DNA of 30,451 bases, taken from assembly GCA_964512075.1 (NCBI GenBank), contig CAZEID010000034.1:1-30451 (forward strand), written 5' to 3'. Positions 27,288 to 30,451 of this stretch are shown here, one piece after another. Source of the stretch: CAZEID01 sp964512075 (GTDB lineage: Bacteria; Patescibacteriota; WWE3; 9FT-COMBO-53-11). Position numbers and translations under genes: made by a program. The notes beneath the pieces are model-generated. The model did not search any database. It was not told where the DNA came from and worked only from the letters and a program-made list of their open reading frames with translations. Numbering within the stretch: position 1 is the first letter of the stretch; each line of letters starts with the position of its first letter.

Positions 27288-28274
27288 ATGCCTCACGCTA
27301 GCTACTTGGAAGTTACCGCGGGAAGCAACCGCGAACTGGGTTTGGCGCTCGGGCGGCGGTTCGGTGAAAGTCTGCGCCGGGAGCTGAAGGAAAGATCCGG
27401 TTCGCTGCCGGGGGTGGCGGAAGTTGCGGCTGGAAGGGCTTATCTCACTTTCACTGCAACCGCTTTTCCCCAGTACATTCAGGAGTTGGAGGGCTACGCC
27501 GAGGGAGCCGAAGTTCCGTTCGAGCTGCTTTGGGCCCGGAGTTTGGAAGACGAGCTTTGGGGAATGCGGGCGGAGAAATGCACTTCGGTGGTTACCAACC
27601 GCGGAAAGCTGATTGGGCACAGTGAGGACTGGTTGCCTGACTCTCAAGACGGGCTCTGGATTCTGAAAAAAACTATCGGAGGACTAACGATTTTGGAACT
27701 TTACTACCAGCATACGTTGGGAGGCCAAGCGGTGAGTATTAATTCCCGCGGTTTTGTCCAATTAGTCAATACTCTTTGGCCCCGCGACCGCCAACTTGGT
27801 ATCCCTAAGAATGTAATTGCCCGTTGGTTGTCCGAGACTGCTGATCCGGTTGGTGACTTGGAAAAGTTAGCGAAGTTGCGGCGCTCGGGCGGTTACAGCC
27901 ACACTTTGGTTTCCCGGGAAGGGAAAGTCTGGAACGTGGAATGTACGGCGAGGAACCAACTGGTAACTCGGCCGCGGTTGCCCTACGTCCACGCTAACCA
28001 CTACTTGACGGAGCTAAAGGTGCGAGAGGCGGCGGAAGACCTTTCTTCGAGTCAGCGGCGGTACGCTGCGGCAGTGACGCGGGCCAAAGAAGAGATGGGG
28101 AGGGCGGAGATGGAGGCCTTGCTGGAGGACCAGTCCATGGGTCCGATCAACAGTATCTTCAACGCCCGGACGATTGGGAAGGTGATAATCGATTTAGAGC
28201 AGAAGATCGCCCGGATTTGGCTGAAACGGGAAGCCGAAAAAGGTTGGATCGACTACCAGTTGGATTTTCTCTGA
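27288..28274 (+). CDS. C45-family / acyl-CoA:6-APA acyltransferase-like Ntn hydrolase
   Basis: 328 residues. Ntn-hydrolase fold in which Cys98 (AEKCTSVV) would become the N-terminal nucleophile after self-cleavage, as in penicillin acyltransferase, acid ceramidase-like and related amidases. Following motifs GKLIGHSEDW and GGQAVSINSRGFVQLVNTLW fit the family. The leader peptide of about 97 residues (EGYAEGAEVPFELLWARSLE) is of usual size. No signal peptide is present, so the enzyme is cytosolic. The ATG has GGAG 7 nt upstream. It is divergent from metK and convergent with the deacetylase. The substrate is unknown; peptide or N-acyl amides are typical. Confidence 0.85.
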   Translation: MPHASYLEVTAGSNRELGLALGRRFGESLRRELKERSGSLPGVAEVAAGRAYLTFTATAFPQYIQELEGYAEGAEVPFELLWARSLEDELWGMRAEKCTSVVTNRGKLIGHSEDWLPDSQDGLWILKKTIGGLTILELYYQHTLGGQAVSINSRGFVQLVNTLWPRDRQLGIPKNVIARWLSETADPVGDLEKLAKLRRSGGYSHTLVSREGKVWNVECTARNQLVTRPRLPYVHANHYLTELKVREAAEDLSSSQRRYAAAVTRAKEEMGRAEMEALLEDQSMGPINSIFNARTIGKVIIDLEQKIARIWLKREAEKGWIDYQLDFL

Positions 28275-28282
28275 ACCCATTC

Positions 28283-28315
28283 TTTTAGGGGTTTAACCTC
28301 TATCCCCTCCTAAAA
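28283..28315. repeat. Inverted repeat between convergent genes
   Basis: TTTTAGG (28283-28289) / CCTAAAA (28309-28315) with inner GG/CC pairs. No U-tract follows on either strand. The 12-mer AGGGGTTTAACC inside it recurs at 30394-30405, on the other side of the deacetylase operon. Confidence 0.5.
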
Positions 28316-28327
28316 TTGGTTGGAGGG

Positions 28328-29929
28328 TTACCGCAGTGCGGCCATTCGATATCCGGCCCGGGATAGTCCTTCCACAATGCAGGGGAAAGCCGCCACGGTG
28401 GCTGATTTGGTACTGTGCGCCAAAACGCTTCGGTTGGGAAGTGCTTTTTGTAACACGTTCCGGCAAAGGGTTACCGGTGAGGTATAAACGGTGTCGATCG
28501 AAGTAATTCCCCAGAGAATGAGTTTGACGCCGTTGGCAGCGGCAGCCTTATAGGTGTCTTGATTGTGATTCCCTCCGGGTGGTCGGAAGTAAGTCGGCCG
28601 AATTTTGGTAATCGCGGTAATAACCTCAATTGATTTTCGAATGTCACGGTATTGCCATGAGTAATCATGGCCGGTGGCGTAATTTCGTGCGTCATGTTCG
28701 TAGCCATGTGATTGAATAGCGTGACCGTTAGCGACTGCCCGGCGCATTGGTCCGGCGTCGAGACGGGCCCGCTGGCCGATGACGAAGAAGGTGACTTTGA
28801 CGCCGTAGCATTCAGCCAAGTCCATAATTCGGTGGGAGTAAGTCATTGCGTCGTCGTAGGTAAGATAGATAGTTCCGGCGGAACCATTATTAGCGACTGG
28901 TTGAATTTTCTTTACTGAGGGGGCGAAGTAATCCACTTTCAAGGTGAGGGTACGAGACTGGTTCGCTCCTAGATTTTTGAAGAAATTTTTAGTAGCAGTT
29001 TTGTCCAAGCGATAACCTCCAGCCCAAATGAGGGTTTCGCACTTTCCCAATTTCGGTGTGGGATTGTTGTTGTCAGTTGCAGCTGCGATTTTGTTTAGAA
29101 GGCGGTTGAGGGCGGTTTCGGACCAATCAATTTTTACCTTTCCTTCCCTCGGAGTGAAAGTCAGTAATTCAAAAAGTTCTTTTGGGGAAATTTCCCAATG
29201 GCGTTGCCCCGATTTTAGGATGACCGGCTGAGAGATGATTTCCTGGACGGAGGGGAGGATCGCTTGAAGAGTAGCAGTTGGGACAGCCGGGGCGATTGTG
29301 AACATTTGGATCTCGGAAGAGAAAGCGCCAGAATTAAGAGATTGGAGAATAGTGTTGCAGACGAGCTCCGGTCGGAATTCTTCTCCCATAACCCCCTCCT
29401 TAATTTTCACTCCCCCGTCATAGTAGAGGGAGGCATCCTGAGGTTTGGTCCGTGGTATCTCGATTCCGGCTAGCGTTTTTTGGCACTTTGCGACATCCAA
29501 GTGAAAGCTTAGTGAGATCGGAAGGGGTTCGGTCCCCTGCTTGAGTGCTAGAGAGAGACGGTCCCAAAATCCAAGTTGGCTTTGGGCTCTGATTCTGGCG
29601 GCGGTTTCTGCTAAGTCGACGCGCACGCCAAGATCTGCTAAGGGGATTTCCCACTTTTCTCCCGCTCGCGTGAGTGTAAAATTACCAGCCTGGAGAGCTT
29701 GGGCCGCTTCGGCCAGCAGCGTATCAATTTTGGTGGCGGTAGCACTTTCACCTACCGCCTTCCCGTTGATGGTTGTCGTGGGGTAGGCCTGGTTCTTCCC
29801 CCAGAAGGCCAACGCGACCCAGCTTATTTGTTCCCAATACTTGGTAACGAAATATCCGGTGGCGATCAGGAGGGGTAGAGCAGCGGCGAGGAGGATCAAT
29901 CTTACTTTAGGGCGGGGTAGTTGAGCCAC
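28328..29929 (-). CDS. Membrane-anchored polysaccharide (peptidoglycan) deacetylase with PG-binding domains
   Basis: 533 residues. Basic N-terminus, one membrane helix (about 10-30), two YoaR/PG_binding_4-like domains (about 55-115 and 232-290, with EKWEIPLADLGVRVD and RHWEISPKELFELL), then a NodB-type deacetylase (about 352-530). NodB motifs: TYDDA (Asp359, Asp360; usually TFDDG), SHGYEH (metal His408 and His412), FRPPGG (Arg449) and the last His505 in VLAHS. All metal and catalytic residues are present, so it should deacetylate cell-wall glycan outside the membrane, often a lysozyme-resistance trait. The start is GTG with GGAAAG upstream, inside the end of the preceding gene's region; the two form an operon with a 4-nt gap. 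Confidence 0.88.
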   Translation of the reverse strand: MAQLPRPKVRLILLAAALPLLIATGYFVTKYWEQISWVALAFWGKNQAYPTTTINGKAVGESATATKIDTLLAEAAQALQAGNFTLTRAGEKWEIPLADLGVRVDLAETAARIRAQSQLGFWDRLSLALKQGTEPLPISLSFHLDVAKCQKTLAGIEIPRTKPQDASLYYDGGVKIKEGVMGEEFRPELVCNTILQSLNSGAFSSEIQMFTIAPAVPTATLQAILPSVQEIISQPVILKSGQRHWEISPKELFELLTFTPREGKVKIDWSETALNRLLNKIAAATDNNNPTPKLGKCETLIWAGGYRLDKTATKNFFKNLGANQSRTLTLKVDYFAPSVKKIQPVANNGSAGTIYLTYDDAMTYSHRIMDLAECYGVKVTFFVIGQRARLDAGPMRRAVANGHAIQSHGYEHDARNYATGHDYSWQYRDIRKSIEVITAITKIRPTYFRPPGGNHNQDTYKAAAANGVKLILWGITSIDTVYTSPVTLCRNVLQKALPNRSVLAHSTKSATVAAFPCIVEGLSRAGYRMAALR

Positions 29930-29933
29930 TTCG

Positions 29934-30326
29934 TTACTTTCCGTATTTCGCTTGGTACTCCTCTGTTAGGCGAGTGCAATCGGTTCGATAACGGAGGTAG
30001 TTTTGGTATCTTTCCTTGGCCGAACGGAGAGCTTCCAGATACTTCTCCAGCTCGGAGTGGAGGATTTCGGCGGAAGGATCGTTCGCTTGGATTAATCCTT
30101 CCAAATCGGCAACTGTGGCTTCTAGGTTTTGAATATTCTCCAGCGTGGTCTGTTCGGGGATCTGTAGTTCAAATTCTTCCGGTAGAAACTGATACTCTGC
30201 CGCGAGTTGGCAAATTTTGTTCCGCTGATCTTCCAAGGCTTGAGAAAGGAAGCGGATAGTGATGATGCGCGTAGTTAAAAAGACGCTTACAAAAACAGTT
30301 AAGGAAAGCAGCAGTTTTTTGCCCAT
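29934..30326 (-). CDS. Membrane-anchored coiled-coil protein
   Basis: 130 residues. N-terminal membrane helix or uncleaved signal (residues 4-27), then an extracellular, mostly helical part with heptads (about 70-128, TTLENIQNLEATVADLEGLI and EILHSELEKYLEALRSAKER). Two Cys (in NKICQL and RTDCTRL) may pair. It is co-transcribed with the deacetylase, 4 nt apart, so a role in cell-envelope work or in positioning that enzyme is a fair guess. The ATG has no ribosome site; a -10 box (TAGAAT) ends 6 nt upstream, so the message is leaderless. The family is not recognised. Confidence 0.72.
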   Translation of the reverse strand: MGKKLLLSLTVFVSVFLTTRIITIRFLSQALEDQRNKICQLAAEYQFLPEEFELQIPEQTTLENIQNLEATVADLEGLIQANDPSAEILHSELEKYLEALRSAKERYQNYLRYRTDCTRLTEEYQAKYGK

Positions 30327-30332
30327 AGTTTA

Positions 30333-30361
30333 ATTCTAGCAATCGCCACCGCGGGGCGCAA
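30333..30361 (-). promoter_or_regulatory. Promoter of the deacetylase operon (leaderless)
   Basis: Minus strand TTGCGC (30361-30356), 17-nt spacer ending TGC, TAGAAT (30338-30333), then 6 nt to the ATG. Confidence 0.6.
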
Positions 30362-30393
30362 TCTTCCGCTCCGCTGACTTTGGGCGGCAATTC

Positions 30394-30408
30394 AGGGGTT
30401 TAACCCCT
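30394..30408. repeat. Perfect palindrome
   Basis: AGGGGTT-T-AACCCCT, 7-bp arms. It shares AGGGGTTTAACC with the inverted repeat at 28283-28315. Confidence 0.5.
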
Positions 30409-30425
30409 AAGTTGGTAAAAGTAGA

Positions 30426-30451
30426 ACGCCTTGGTGGGAGGACCAAGGCGT
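30426..30451. terminator. Hairpin at the window edge, probable terminator
   Basis: ACGCCTTGGT / ACCAAGGCGT perfect 10-bp stem with loop GGGAGG. The window ends at the last paired base, so whether a T-run follows on the plus strand cannot be seen. On the minus strand it is followed by TTCTACTTTT. Confidence 0.5.

Noticed and set aside
28283..28315. Bidirectional terminator between the C45-like gene and the deacetylase
   Set aside because: Neither strand has a U-tract after the stem; kept only as an inverted repeat.
1..30451. Recoded genetic code (UGA as Gly, seen in some CPR groups), CRISPR arrays, insertion sequences
   Set aside because: TGA ends gyrA, the DksA-like gene and others at sensible positions; no regular repeat arrays and no transposase were seen.

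Overview
The window is a dense bacterial chromosome segment of about 30.5 kb with 34 protein genes (one split by a frameshift) and one tRNA. The code is standard: TAA, TAG and TGA all end recognisable proteins. I infer a member of the Candidate Phyla Radiation (Patescibacteria). The reasons are a VirD4/TraD-like ATPase followed by a small protein of a type I recall from CPR genomes, shortened versions of universal proteins (YebC, YchF), a divergent TsaE, a TrpR/YerC-like regulator, many GTG/TTG starts and many apparently leaderless genes. I cannot place it further than that, and the placement is inference.

0-5.2 kb: a partial cytidine deaminase, an ASCH-domain protein, a coiled-coil lipoprotein, a cupin, a long-variable-arm tRNA with CGA anticodon, efp, a TrpR/YerC-like regulator flanked by copies of an operator-like motif, an M16 zinc protease and a small unknown gene. 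5.2-8.7 kb: an MFS transporter broken by a single-base frameshift, then a tightly coupled trio (Lgt-like membrane protein without catalytic residues, DksA/TraR zinc finger, RluA pseudouridine synthase) whose genes overlap by 8 nt at GTG starts, then a small membrane protein. 8.7-12.1 kb: a degenerate LCP/LytR_C protein, a secreted membrane-anchored beta-propeller, an RRM RNA-binding protein with an apparent AUU start and a hairpin over its ribosome binding site, and a HAD phosphatase.

12.1-18.4 kb: a VirD4/TraD-like ATPase with its CPR-type companion and an unknown protein, then yebC-ruvC-membrane protein. 18.4-19.0 kb is a 586-bp gene-free, strongly structured interval in front of a Xer tyrosine recombinase. 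19.9-27.0 kb is a long minus-strand run: metK, tsaE-like, ychF, a small unknown gene, gyrA and guaB. metK has a complete SAM-I (S-box) riboswitch with an intrinsic terminator ending directly at the start codon. With no visible terminator after metK, the riboswitch may also influence tsaE and ychF. 27.3-30.4 kb: a divergent C45-family Ntn hydrolase, then a peptidoglycan deacetylase operon.

Two expression modes are visible. Several conserved genes have a -10 box 4-10 nt before the start codon and no Shine-Dalgarno sequence (leaderless or nearly so). Several small or unknown genes instead have a strong GGAGG-type site. The most notable items are the tRNA with a Leu-like body and Ser anticodon, the AUU start plus occluded ribosome binding site of the RRM gene, the S-box on metK, YchF without its helical domain, and the structured interval upstream of xer.
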